Origin: Dactylellina haptotyla
Taxonomy: Eukaryota; Ascomycota; Orbiliomycetes; Orbiliales; Orbiliaceae
Length of the DNA stretch: 64,000 bases
Direction of reading: 5' to 3'
Assembly (NCBI GenBank): GCA_031310005.1
Contig: CM062388.1
Span: 1,984,001-2,048,000, forward strand
The position numbers and the translations under genes were made by a program. This document shows positions 45,513 through 56,483 of this stretch, piece by piece (position 1 is the first letter of the stretch; the number at the start of each line of letters is the position of its first letter). The notes below the pieces were generated by a model. That model was not told the DNA's origin, made no database searches, and saw nothing but the letters and a program-made list of their open reading frames with translations.

Positions 45513-48500
45513 ATGGCGTACGTAGCTTCCCTTTTATTTTCTATACTTCTTAACGGGACTGCTGGTGCCCCTGGAGCTTATGCCCTACCGCTGGAGCTCG
45601 ATATATGGTTGTAGACGGGAGATTGATGGCATCCAATGCTAACATGTGACTGCGTATCCAGGTCGGGTGGTGGAGCGAGGGATAACGCTATCAAGGGTAG
45701 GTTCTTACATGCACCATATAGATATCGAATAGCACATATCTACCCATAGGGTGTGGACTCTATTGGTCACGATACTGATATGATGTTACAGTCGTCTGTC
45801 GATTCCGACCTCAAAATAAGATCGAAATCAGAGAACAATCAAAGGAGATTGTTAGTTTCCACGGGCCGGAAACATGTGAGATCAATGTTCGTACCAGCCA
45901 AACTACTTGCATCTACCCTTCTTCGCAGCTTCATTGCTAAATACTGTTTGTTATGTCCGCACAGTCCGGCGAGATCCAAGGGTCCTTCACCTTTGACCGT
46001 GTCTTCGACATGAACTGCAAGCAAACCGACATCTTCGACTTCTCCATCCGCCCCACCGTCGACGACATCCTCAACGGCTACAACGGCACCGTCTTCGCCT
46101 ACGGTCAGACCGGTGCCGGTAAATCCTTCACCATGATGGGTGCCGACATCGACTCCGACGTCACAAAGGGTATCATCCCCCGTATCGTCGAGCAGATATT
46201 CGCCTCCATCCTCGCCAGCCCTGGAAACATCGAGTACACCGTGCGGGTCAGCTACATGGAAATCTACATGGAGAAGATTCGAGACCTGCTCGCCCCGCAG
46301 AACGACAATCTCCCCATCCACGAGGAGAAAAACAGGGGTATCTACGTCAAGGGACTGCTGGAGATCTATGTTAGCAGCGTCCAGGAAGTCTACGAAGTCA
46401 TGAGACGCGGTGGCAGCTCCCGTGCCGTCAGCGCTACAAACATGAACTCGGAATCGTCGAGGTCGCATTCCATCTTTGTCATCACGGTCACACAGAAGAA
46501 CGTCGAGACCGGCAGCGCAAAGTCCGGCCAGCTCTTTCTGGTCGATTTGGCCGGTTCCGAAAAAGTCGGTAAGACGGGAGCCTCCGGACAGACCCTCGAG
46601 GAGGCCAAGAAGATCAATAAATCCCTATCCGCGCTGGGTAACGTCATCAACTCGCTCACGGACGGGAAGAGCCAGCATATCCCCTACCGAGACTCGAAAC
46701 TCACCCGTATCCTCCAGGAATCTCTCGGTGGTAACTCGCGAACCACACTCATCATCTGCGCGTCGCCGAGTAGTTACAACGATGCGGAAACGGTTTCCAC
46801 CCTCCGCTTCGGTGTCCGCGCCAAAGCTATCAAGAATAAAGCGAAGATTAACGCCGAACTGTCACCCGCGGAACTCAAGGCGTTACTCCGAAAGGCCCAG
46901 CAGCAGATGTTTACGTTCCAGGAGTACGTTTCCTCGCTGGAAGGCGAGGTTAACGTGTGGAGAAGCGGTGAGGCCGTGCCGAAGGAGAAGTGGACGGCGC
47001 CCACGCCTGCCGTTGAGGCGATTCTTCACCAGGCTGCCACGCCGGCGTCTGCCACTCAGGCGCGAGCGGAGAGGGGCAGCATCGGCTCCGCTTTGGCGAA
47101 GGATATGGGGCGGCCGAGCACGCCCGCTAGATTTTCGGCGGATGTCACACCCGTCAGTCCGGGGAGACCGGACAGTCGGGCTGATCTGATGAGGAGCGCG
47201 ACGCCGACGGTGATGCTGGATAAAGATGAGAAGGAGGAGTTTTTGAAGCGGGAGAACGAGCTGCAGGATCAACTGGCGGAGAAGGAGAGCCAGGCTGCGG
47301 CGGCGGAGAAGATGTTGGCGGCGTTGAAGGAGGAGTTGGCGATTTACCGGGAGAAGGATAAGGTGCAGAATAAGGAGAACGAGAAGCTGACGGTGGAGGT
47401 TAGCGATTTGAGGATGAATTTGGAGAAGGTGTCGTTTGAGAGTAAGGAGGCTTTGATCACGATGGACGGACTGAAGGAGGCGAATTTGGAATTGACGGCG
47501 GAGTTGGATGAGGTCAAGCAGCACCTTTTGGATGTGAAAGTGTCGGCGAAGGAGGCGACCGCGGCGGCGGAGGAGAAGGAGAGGAGGAAAGCGGAGAAGA
47601 TGGCCAAGATGATGGCTGGGTTCGATCTTGGAGATGAGGTGTTCAGCGAGAACGAGCGGCTGCTGAGAAGCGTTATCGAGAATGTCGGCGGGTTGTGCGA
47701 TATTGCTGCGGGTGGAGATGCGATACCGGAGCAGGATTTGAGGGATATCAAGACTAAGCTGCAGGAGGCCCAGGGTCTCATCAGACAGACCGAATTGAAC
47801 CTCAGCGAGAAATCCGAGGAGAACGACGCGGCATTGAAGAAGCGAGAGGACCTGGAGAAGAAGTTTGTCGAATTGCAGAGCCAGTATCGACATGTGCTCG
47901 AGAACGGCCTCGAGGGCGCCGATGCGGAGGATATCCGCAGGAAGTTGGAGGAAGCCTATACGTCCAAACAGGAAGTCGAAACCGCAATGCTCGAAGACCT
48001 CAAGCTGGAAGTCAAGAAGAAGGCCGAGGAGAACGAAAAGCTCAAGAAGGACGTCGAGGAAGCCGAGCGGAAACTCAAGGCCGGCGTGCAAGCCAACGGC
48101 GCCGGAGCCACCACGGCCGCGCTCCCGAACGGCAAGACCGTAGCCCAGCAGATCGCCGAATTCGACCAGATGAAGAAGAGTCTGATGCGAGACTTGCAAA
48201 ACCGGTGTGAGAGGGTAAGACTGAACTTTCCCGTCAACGTATGGTTTGTGTTTCGAATACTGATGGCGCTTGGATCTTCAGGTCGTCGAACTCGAAATTT
48301 CGCTCGATGAAACGCGCGAGCAGTACAACAATGTCCTCAGGAGCTCGAACAACCGCGCGCAGCAGAAGAAGATGGCGTTTTTGGAGAGGAATCTCGAGCA
48401 GCTCACGCACGTGCAGCGGCAGCTGGTGGAGCAGAATAGCAGTTTGAAGAAGGAGGTTGCCATCGCTGAGAGGAAGCTGGGTGCGAGAAATGAGCGGATC

Positions 48501-48883
48501 CAGACGCTCGAGCAAGGGTTGAGAGAGTCGCAGGATAAATTGACGGAACAGAGTGATCGGTGGGTTTATTTTCTTCCCCGTATTGTGAATATATAGAACG
48601 AGGTGGGACTAACGAAATGAAAAAATGCAGCTTCGAGGCACAACTTACGGCCGTCAAGGAGCGTCTACAGGCCGCCAAGATTGGAAACCGCGATATCAAT
48701 TCCCCGACGGCTACATCAGGCGGCTTCAGCTTTGCCGGTAGCAGGATCGCGAAACCGCTCCGTGGAGGCGGCGGTAACGAGAACGGGATCCCGATCATCG
48801 GCGGGTTTATGGGCGGTAGCAGCAGCGGGGCTAGCGAGGCCGGGGTTAAGAAGAGTGCGTGGAGTACCATGCTTGGGAGGTAG
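45513..48883 (+). CDS. Conventional kinesin (kinesin-1) heavy chain
   Basis: Six exons are 45513-45517, 45662-45696, 45792-45886, 45965-48214, 48282-48559 and 48631-48883. They total 2,916 nt, giving 971 residues. The first exon is only five bases (ATGGC), and the model was chosen because it yields MASGGGARDNAIK followed by the motor strand VVCRFRPQNKIEI. One donor (GTTCGT at 45887) is non-consensus but keeps the frame into GEIQGSFTFDRVFD. Motor motifs are the P-loop GQTGAGKS (about 92-99), switch I (NMNSESSRSHS) and switch II (LVDLAGSEKVGKTGASG). A neck follows, then a long coiled-coil stalk. The fungal-type conserved tail comes next (SLDETREQYNNVLRSSNNRAQQ; RQLVEQNSSLKKEVAIAERK). The C-terminus carries a GSRIAKPLRGGGG motif, the IAK autoinhibitory segment. 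It is a plus-end-directed microtubule motor for vesicle and organelle transport in hyphae. Confidence 0.95.
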
Positions 48884-50718
48884 GGGAACCCTCGTACGGC
48901 TGCTGCTGCTGATAACGTGAAGAATGATGATGTTATTCTCGGGGCGGTGAAGAAGGGAGGATATAGTGGGGGTGGAATCTACACGAAGAAGAGGAGGGTT
49001 GTTGGGGCGACTTTTTTGAATATGAATATGAATATGATGAAGAGTTAAAGTCTTCCTGTGGGGGATCTGGAGGGTGGTGTTTTAACTTCAACTTGCTTGC
49101 CATTTTATTGAATACCTCCCTTCATGTCTTCCTTCACCCTTTTTCTTGATGATCAACCGATTAAACTGTTTGATTTGGATGTATGGCATGGTTCCTCCCC
49201 GTTTCCCTTTTCACTTCACCTTTCATGCTTTTTATTGATAGGCTTAACGATACTTATCATGATGTGTTTCTTTTTTCTTTTTCTTTTACTGAGATATAAG
49301 ATACAATATGACCAACTTTTTCAATTCTCGATGTATTTTCCTTACACACCTTCTTATTTCTTTCTTATCCTGTTATTATTCCTATATACTGTGCTACTTT
49401 GAAAAAGGAGATGCTTGCGTCGACTTTTCTTTTTTTGTTCTATCGATCATCTCTACACCTTTTTCTTCCTTCATGTCTATCATATCGACCCATGTGTGCG
49501 CTTGATACTATTAGTATTATTATTTTACTGACTCACGTTATGTTACATACAAAGTTATCTTTTCTTGTTTTCTACGGAAATGGCCCTGTTAACACGTTGT
49601 CGTCGTTTTACATGTACGGAATCTCTTTATAAGCTTTACGATATTGTTTTTTATTTACGCGATATATAGATAGAGGAGGAATTTGAAGCGGAGGGAATGG
49701 AGGTTTGAGAGAATGAATGTATGGAGATATAAATATAAATATAAATATAAATATGAATACATTATATTGTTAAGTAGTTCTTAGAAAGCATTCATGTCTA
49801 GCGTACTTTAGAGATTAACGGGAGATGTAAATGACATATGTAAGTCGTTACATCTTCGTCGGGCTTGTATACTAGCGCCTTGTTCTTAGATTCATGTCGT
49901 TCGAACCACACATTGTTTTAAGTTTAGTCTTGATTCTTTCGAAAACTGCGGATCTGAAGGCGCGAATTATCGCTATTGGCTGATTATCATACTCTTCGCT
50001 CCCTAAGGGTGCCTCACTCTGCTCACATTTGCATCGTTCCACTCTAACCCTTTAATGCGTCAATCTTATCTCGGTCAAATCTTGTAATGTGAATTTGCTA
50101 CTCATAGCCTTTGCAAGTTTATCTCTTAAAATCGGCATCATGCATTTTAATGATCTGAAGTATGCTTATTATGGTTGTCATATACCTAGGGTTCATATCT
50201 GCTTGTCCGAGTTGGCTGTGGGATGCATTGGATAACTTTGTATGTAGTTGGAGGAGGCTGTAGTCATACGTCGATATAATAATCTTTTGGTAGATTACTG
50301 AGGAATTACCCACATCACGTAAGTGGGAGACCTTAGGGTCCACTTTGCTCTGGTAGGTTTAATAGGTGTAAGCTAGCGTTGGCTGCATTTTATTTTATCA
50401 ATTTTCTTGGGTATCATCGGGATATCAGGAGAATCTGAGAAACGAATATGATGGATTTTGTCTGATTTTAAGGTTTCGGCAGAGATATCATGATTTGTAG
50501 CCGGCCTCCATCAGCATTCTGGCATTGCTGGGTCGGGTTGCGCGACATGGGAACTCTGCTGCATGCCGGAGTTGTAGAATCTACTACCAACATGAGCTAG
50601 GGTGGATCAGGGTTGGTCTCATATTGGCATGAAGAACTTATACGCAAAGTTCCCCACATACAGTTTTCAATGGCCTTGTCGAAAATTGCAAACTCACGAG
50701 TTCATTGAGTTTGAGCTG
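48884..50718. other. AT-rich intergenic, 3' of kinesin
   Basis: Mainly T-rich sequence at 49,100-49,600, where poly-Phe-like open frames are low-complexity artefacts. No gene is supported. Confidence 0.55.
49727..49754. repeat. Hexanucleotide microsatellite (ATATAA)n
   Basis: Four full copies of ATATAA and a partial fifth, uninterrupted. Confidence 0.9.
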
Positions 50719-51140
50719 TCATTTTATATCTTGAGCATATATGACTGTCTTCGATTGGCATCTTACCACGAATGTATTTTTAGTTATAGCATATCCTAAT
50801 GATATTGCCGTTTTTAGGATAGACGATTTTCCAGAGTTCCAAATTTCGCATTCAAATGTGGAAACAATGGTGTCCCATTTGAGCATTAAATAGTCATCGA
50901 CGCTATTCCCCTGAGGAGAGAAAGACAGTTGTCCCATTGCACTACTAGCGTGGCCGGCGTAGTGAAAAATGATCAAATGGCTTTGGCGTTATATTTGAAA
51001 GCCTCTTCAACGGTTATCTTATTACCTTACTTTCGAAATGGATCAGAAAAGTCCGAGTTGATCCAACAACAGACTTCCTGGAGGATCTGGTTCACCCTTG
51101 CCCAGCGTTTTGCATCCTTCCAAAGACTGTCCAAGCGCAT
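50719..51140 (-). pseudogene. Decayed caspase-fold (peptidase C14-like) fragment
   Basis: Reading the minus strand from 51140 gives coding-like sequence: MRLDSLWKDAKRWARVNQIL, then SDPFRK, GNKITVEEAFKYNAKAI, and in the next frame LIIFHYAGHASSAMGQLSF. The last block matches the caspase-fold pattern around the catalytic histidine (hydrophobic strand, then HYAGHA, His near 50950-50952), as in fungal C14-type proteins. One in-frame TAA (51029-51027) and one frame change before LIIFHY interrupt it. The strand with the catalytic cysteine (normally LDCCYSG-like) is not seen downstream. It could instead contain an intron at the GTAAGG beside the TAA, but I prefer decay because the residues after the stop still read as family sequence. 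This is host-type sequence with no mobile-element hallmark. Confidence 0.5.
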
Positions 51141-51659
51141 CATCCTTCCCGTACGTCTATAGATTGATAAGTGTCTTTCATTTCATTTTAGTGTGAACTT
51201 TCTATATCTTTAATGCTTGAACATATTTTTTTGTACTAAAACGTTCCTCTTCTTTCATTTGTCCCTGACGAGTTTCAGCACTTTCTCGTATGAGTTGGAA
51301 TTCCATATGTCCAATAAAGTCATAGTCTGGCCTGGCGAAAACCAGGTCGCGAAATTACCGCGTTCGTTTGGCGAGCGGTTTGGGTGTTAATATAAATGTG
51401 TGTCATTATATAGTCGTATGCAATGCCCGCTTGGCATTGTGGGAGGGCAATTATAGAAACGTATAAGGGTACACCTAAGTAGTCTTGCCTAAACGTTCTG
51501 TTTTGTTCCGTTGGACCGCTTGCATACCGCTACGCGAATCTTGTATTCAATTTTGCGCTGCAATATAGTCTCTTCAGTATGACTTTATTGTCAATGGTTA
51601 GGCTAATTCGCCCCTCTGCTTCTTTTGCGTATAATGCAAGATTGTGGAGCGACTTATTC

Positions 51660-52501
51660 TCATATCCGCCTGATGTCTCGCGATCCTTTGCCGTTGAGTC
51701 TTATAATATCATCCCATTTTTCCAGTTTATTCTGTGCTTCGATTGCTCGATCACTGAGGAAAAATCGGTATAGAACTTTCATATTTAGATTATCGGATTG
51801 AATGAGAGATTTCAAGCCATTAGCAGTCTCCACTTCAATATCGAACGTGGTATTAGATTCGTCATCGCTGCTAGAACTCCATGCCTCTTTTGGGTCGAAG
51901 TGGCTCTTGGGACATACGATAGTGCATTTTAGCTACGTCGTTTTCGGCCGTTGGGTAGTGCATATATGATTTGGCGGTTAAATATGATAATAAAAGAGTA
52001 GCATTCATATTTGATGACATCAAAAAGCTGGCCTGGAAGGTATTGTTAAATTCAACGTTTAGTATAGTAAGAACAGAGTTTCTAGACGGGAGTGGCCGGA
52101 ATACCTACTTAATATTTTCATGAATCGTATACTACAGTTCTCAGTGTCATATTGAGGATCGTGAATCCCAGTTTAAAATAGTATGGGATCTGGTGTGAAC
52201 TTAATCCAAATAAGATACTTGCTCCCAATAAGATATCTTCGGCCATGACATTTCGACTATTAATTAATCTGTCTAAGCAGGACTTGGTAGTCGAGCCATG
52301 AAAAATGGCATACGCGATGCTCATAAATCTGGGTTGAATTTGTCATCTTGTACTTAATCGAGCTATTAGAAAGCATAGTAATATTGCTGTATCAGTGGAA
52401 ATCTTAATAGCTTGTGTTTATTTGTGACATTTTGCTTTTCCGTTCATACGGTTTAGTAAAAGGCTAGATATGGAGTATCGCCATTCTGATTCGATTGACA
52501 T
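51660..52501 (-). other. Chain of coding-like fragments, possible intron-rich or decayed gene
   Basis: Four successive minus-strand stretches read like protein. Fragment 1, 52501-52418, begins with a plausible start (MSIESEWRYSISSLLLNR). Fragment 2 is 52324-52118 (including AEDILLGASILFGLSSHQIP). Fragment 3, 52104-51871, is 77 codons (including LTILNVEFNNTFQASFLMSS). Fragment 4, 51932-51660, is 90 codons (including DPKEAWSSSSDDES and VLYRFFLSDRAIEAQNKLEK). They are in order, on one strand and in different frames, as expected for exons or for a gene broken by frameshifts. I could not find donor/acceptor pairs of normal length that join them all, and I do not recognise the family. They lie just upstream of the caspase-like fragment and might once have belonged to the same gene. 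Confidence 0.4.
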
Positions 52502-52767
52502 GTTGTTTTGATGTGAGGAAACATTACGAATATCTCTCTCTATAACTCGAGGCGAAATTAGTCATTGTTGGGATCGTATCGTTGATCATATGATGTAGTT
52601 GGTATATATATATAATTGAATTGTGATAGATTGATGTCACTTATATGTTTTTCCAGGTAGGGCAAGAAACCATTCGTTGTTAGAAGAATGAGGATTGAGA
52701 ACTCGCGATCGTCGTAATCAACCAGTCTCAGGACCAAAACATATGCACATGCAACGTTGCTGAGTTT

Positions 52768-52808
52768 GGTTCGGGAGGGACAATTGTGCTTGTAATTCCT
52801 CCCGAACC
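52768..52808. repeat. Inverted repeat, 11-bp arms with 19-nt loop
   Basis: GGTTCGGGAGG at 52768-52778 is perfectly complementary to CCTCCCGAACC at 52798-52808. The G/C-rich arms stand out in AT-rich surroundings. It could form a hairpin in DNA or RNA. No T run follows directly. Confidence 0.75.
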
Positions 52809-53254
52809 GGAAACTGGCAGTATTTGAAGCGACCTCCGCATTTGTAATAGGCCTCACGTGTAGAATATTCCATGTTTTTGCGAAATTCTGCGTATTCATA
52901 GTATAGGCTGTTATGGTGGCTATCGCGCAGTAAGATTGGCAGTCCAGATACAGCCAGCGGGATCTCAGAGAGTCGAGAAGAGAAGCACCTCGCCATAGTC
53001 AAGGCCATTGGCTACCTAGGTGGCCTTTGATTACAATACCTGTCTTCCTAAATCATGGATGTATTAGGAAAATAGTGACCTTGTCAGATATAGATATAGG
53101 ATAGGATATCCTGTTAGTCGTTTGAGTAGTTTCCACTGATCATTTAATCATAGTGTGTTATGTATATTGTAGCCGTCTATCTTTCTTGGTTTTAATCTTA
53201 GACAGCCCAGCTTCTCTAGCAAGCTGATTTAGAGAACTGGTATATTGTGAATGT
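52809..53254. other. Gap with weak minus-strand open frames
   Basis: A 96-codon minus-strand frame (53008-52718; includes SLYYEYAEFRKNMEYSTRE) has protein-like composition but no recognised domain and no splice support. Otherwise nothing is seen. Confidence 0.3.
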
Positions 53255-53602
53255 TTACGGTGATGCCTCGTAGATGAAAGTCTCCTCGAAGCACTGAGGT
53301 CTGTAGTCTCTCTCCGATGGGAGAGCATACTTTGCATAATATGTAGTGAGAAGCCTATTGTTTGGGTTTAAAAGGATTTTACGAGGTTGCGGCTCCAGAG
53401 TCGATTGAGTTGACGTTGGTGGTTGAAGAGGTGATGATGATGGAGAAGTTGAGACGCTTGATGATAATGTTTGCGAGGATGGGAGATTCAGTTGTAGAAG
53501 AGATGATGAATAAGAAGCTTTAGGTAAAATAGTCTGCGAGGAGATGGGATTTGGTGTTGGAAGAGGCGACGGATAAGAAACCCCAGGTGAAGAAAACTGC
53601 AT
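53255..53602 (-). CDS. Hypothetical Ser/Pro-rich short protein
   Basis: A 115-codon frame starting MQFSSPGVSYPSPLPTPNP. It is rich in Ser, Pro, Leu and Gln and contains two imperfect repeats (SYPSPLPTPNPISSQTIL / SYSSSLLQLNLPSSQTL), then a more ordinary C-terminus (LLTTYYAKYALPSERDYRPQ). An ACTAG directly before the ATG could be a splice acceptor, so this may be the last exon of a longer gene that includes the short stretch at 53674-53757. The family is not recognised, and real coding status is uncertain. Confidence 0.35.
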   Translation of the reverse strand: MQFSSPGVSYPSPLPTPNPISSQTILPKASYSSSLLQLNLPSSQTLSSSVSTSPSSSPLQPPTSTQSTLEPQPRKILLNPNNRLLTTYYAKYALPSERDYRPQCFEETFIYEASP

Positions 53603-53673
53603 CTAGTCTTCCACTTATATGACTTGCTTTATAGAATTTGTGATATATGAATATATGTTTCGACTTTTGAACG

Positions 53674-53757
53674 TTAGCCAGCCTCATCGACAGGTTTGAT
53701 GTCTGGTAGGAAGTAGGCTCCTGGCGGAAGTTCACGTATCCCTCTAATAGTACCGAG
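53674..53757 (-). other. Short exon-like stretch
   Basis: After a TTTAG acceptor-like site, 27 codons read LGTIRGIRELPPGAYFLPDI followed by KPVDEAG and a stop. The composition and periodicity look coding, and upstream MVALIRFNLDN followed by a GTATGAG donor could be its first exon (an intron of about 120 nt, phase 0). Together they would make a 38-residue peptide. I cannot assign it to a family. Confidence 0.3.
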
Positions 53758-54800
53758 CTAAATCGGGGTAAGTATCTGTGTAATGAATTCTCACTCAATT
53801 GCAACCGCTTAAAACCAGCTGAGATACATTGGGTGAGTGGAGTTAAGAAAGTGAAATCAATCTCATACGTTATCAAGGTTAAAGCGGATTAACGCAACCA
53901 TTATCGTTTAAGGGCGGTTCTGGTGTGAACCTGATCCCATACACGTAGGGAATAAAATACTTAAATATCATAATCGAAAGTAAATATGTGGCATGATGAT
54001 AGTAGTGATTATATCGATGACGATGAGAAATGGGAATGTGAGGTGGTGAGAAGAAAGTTAAGTTTCTTTCCAAGTTAGGATCGTTGCTGAGGGTTTTTAT
54101 AGTCTTTTGTCTGGGTACAAGACTGGTATCTAGGCGTGGAAGAGCCGCGTTGTGTAAATAGTTCCTGGTGTGTTCCTGAGAGAACCACAGTCATGTGTCT
54201 AGAAAAAGAGAGAAACATACAGAAAATTCTATCCACAAAGTTTGCTCTAGAAGCTGATAGATAAAGTAGCTACATTTACGGCACGTGTGATTCCGCTAGT
54301 TAACATCTCACAAAGACACTTTCACATTCTATATGCTGGTGTTGGTAGGTGGGGAGTTGTTATGGACAGCGTACAACCCGGCTGGAAAGTACAACCTTCG
54401 ACAACCATGAAGAAGATCCATATTGCTTCTAGAAACCAAGGAATAAAATCATTGCGATTCAAAAGCTTCTAGAAAATGCGGAGCCTATTTTCCCGAACTT
54501 TGTGGTTCCTGCATGCTGCTGGTGTTTCGGTTCTAGACAAGTGGCGCAATAAAATGGGTTAGCACCCGCGAACTCCAAACCAGGGCGAAATTTACTTACA
54601 GCCAAGGAGCCGCTTGTGAGACGGAGAGCCAAATAATCGGCAGAGAATCACCTGCATCAGCCTGTAAGGTTGTAGACCACAGCATGAGCTCTTGGTGCTC
54701 GTACTCTACCAAAATAAATCGCCGTAGGCGGTCGGGGCTGGGCCACAGCGGCACCCGGGTCGGAGCCTGACACACGATCCAGTTTTGTACTCAACTTGAA
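53758..54800. other. Gene-free stretch with TTCTAGAA-type motifs
   Basis: No gene is supported. Near-palindromic heat-shock-element-like sequences occur at 54244-54254 (GCTCTAGAAGC), 54425-54437 (GCTTCTAGAAACC) and 54464-54475 (AGCTTCTAGAAA). They lie 0.5-0.8 kb upstream of the I9 gene. Confidence 0.5.
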
Positions 54801-54816
54801 GGATTCTAGAAATTCC
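54801..54816. promoter_or_regulatory. Heat-shock-element-like site upstream of the I9 gene
   Basis: GGATTCTAGAAATTCC contains three alternating nTTCn/nGAAn units (TTC-TA-GAA-A-TTC), which is the known consensus for trimeric heat-shock factor binding. It lies about 200 bp before the ATG at 55014. Function is inferred from the motif only. Confidence 0.5.
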
Positions 54817-55013
54817 GTATGCGTTCCATGGTAAGAGATTAGTGCCTCCTGCGGCGAGGACCCACTCGTAAACAAAGACCGAATTCAAATATATTCTCCA
54901 CAACCCCCCAGCACACAGAAAGTTTAAAGCTTTTACCGCCTTTATCACAACTAATTCTCAAATATTGCCAACTTCAACGTCTTTCGTTATATATATCCTC
55001 AAATTACAACAAA

Positions 55014-55397
55014 ATGAAATCAACATTTCTTCTATCTCTTCCCTTCCTGCTCACGGCTCTTCCGCCTGTTATCGCAGCCCCAGCACCTAAACTATATCTC
55101 CGGGCTCAGAACCAGACTACCATCTGGAACCAAACCGCAGTTGTTATTCCCGCTTCTGCCCCCACCCAAGAATTCCTAATACTTCTGGCGGACGACGAAA
55201 AGAAAACCTGGCCCGAAGTTCTCAAAGCCATGGGGCATCCGAATGAAGCTATCAAGACTTTCGGGTCAAGTATTCGAGGCGCCACGATTAAGCTGAACGA
55301 GACGGAGGTAGCCAGGATCCGAAAATTACCATACATTTCCAGCATCGATAAGAATACAAGCTATAGAATGATAGAGGCAGATCAGAAGCCTACATAA
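55014..55397 (+). CDS. Secreted stand-alone subtilisin-propeptide-like protein (inhibitor I9 family)
   Basis: A single-exon frame of 127 residues. Residues 1-21 form a signal peptide (MKSTFLLSLPFLLTALPPVIA), and three N-x-T sequons are seen before the domain or within it. Residues about 52-115 fit the I9 propeptide pattern. This begins with a beta strand (EFLILLADD, equivalent to the 'KYIVKFK' strand of proteinase K propeptides). A helix follows, then a strand before a second helix (IRGATIKLNETEVARIRKLP) and the closing strand (YISSIDKN, equivalent to 'VEYIEQD'). No protease domain follows. Stand-alone I9 proteins are known as inhibitors and folding helpers of subtilases, for example yeast PbI2. 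The propeptide-less subtilase gene lies 1.2 kb downstream in the same direction, which suggests a partner. The pairing is an inference from position and domain complementarity. Confidence 0.78.
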   Translation: MKSTFLLSLPFLLTALPPVIAAPAPKLYLRAQNQTTIWNQTAVVIPASAPTQEFLILLADDEKKTWPEVLKAMGHPNEAIKTFGSSIRGATIKLNETEVARIRKLPYISSIDKNTSYRMIEADQKPT

Positions 55398-56483
55398 ATT
55401 GAGCCGGAGACTTGTGTTACATACTTACCGAAGCCTTCAATGAGCTTTGGAATATATGAAGAAGCTTGGAACTTGGCCAAATGGCCATCTTTTGTTTCAT
55501 AGAAACCTGCAAGTTGACATACCAACGGTGAGACTCCGATATAGCGTATTCGGACTGTCACTTTTGTCATCTAAGGACACCATCTTCTCCTAAGATGCTT
55601 TCCAAGGCTTAAACGGCTGCGGACCCCGAGAGTAACTGCCGGCCATGCTCTTGGGTGGAATCAATGAGGATAAAGCATATGCAGCAAATCTATAGGCTGG
55701 ATCCTGGAAGTATTTGCACTTATTTTGTTTAGAAGAAATGTAAATTTTATCACTAGATATTACTTAGACCAGATCAAATAATAGATAATCATCCGGCGTC
55801 TGCAACTGGTTTGCAGGTAACAAAATCTCAGTCCCCTAGCGACTCAGTGATACTAAACTTCTCGAGAGCTGCATAGCCTTCCCAAAATCTGGGACACCAT
55901 TTTCATTTCGTAATATTGGTAATTTCTATTTCCCAGGAGCTCACAGAAATAAATCAACAGCTAACGCGTCCTTCTCGTTTGAAGCGGCTCTTTTATGATG
56001 AGAATACGTATATTCAACCAAGTTAGTATGGAGGGACTTGCAAAGCCACTGATAGAGTACGTACGCATCATCAAGACCTTCCATCTCAGTAGTTGTTTAT
56101 TCCCTGACTTTTTATCAATCCTTCCCCTCGACTGATCTGTTTGGGATTTCGTACAAGGATGCGGCATCTTGTGAAACTCATGCGGCGGCCCTTGGTTTCC
56201 AACTGAGTACCTTTCCCAAATTCGGATTGGTGTCGAAAGCCGCACGCAACACAACTCTGATAAGACGTCTTGTCTTGCGCACATGGGGGAAATATTATTG
56301 CCCTGATTTCGGGGGATAGACGACGAAACTTCTATAGAACCCTTGATCAATTAAGGCCAACTATCTTGCCGTTGCATAATTACCGTGTCTCTCCCGCTAT
56401 CTATTAGAATTAGCTATATCGGGTGAACATCGAGCGTTAGAATTGAACTCGGGATGGGTATATAATAATTAAGGTTTCCGGCA
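55398..56483. other. Intergenic between I9 and subtilase genes
   Basis: Mostly AT-rich. On the minus strand at 55425-55570 a protein-like stretch reads LAGFYETKDGHLAKFQASS then YIPKLIEGFG before a GTAAGT donor-like site. No family is assigned and no neighbouring exon was found. A 129-codon minus-strand frame at 55961-56350 has no recognised domain. Confidence 0.4.

Noticed and set aside
46883-48199. 438-codon minus-strand frame inside the kinesin gene
   Set aside because: It is the antisense shadow of the GC-rich coiled-coil coding region, with Leu/Arg-rich low-complexity translation.
48234-48870. Minus-strand frames over the kinesin tail
   Set aside because: The plus strand encodes the conserved fungal kinesin-1 tail with proper splice sites.
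49124-49632. Small membrane proteins in the T-rich region after kinesin
   Set aside because: Phe/Leu-rich translations arise from T-rich 3' sequence, and none has a supported start or homologue.
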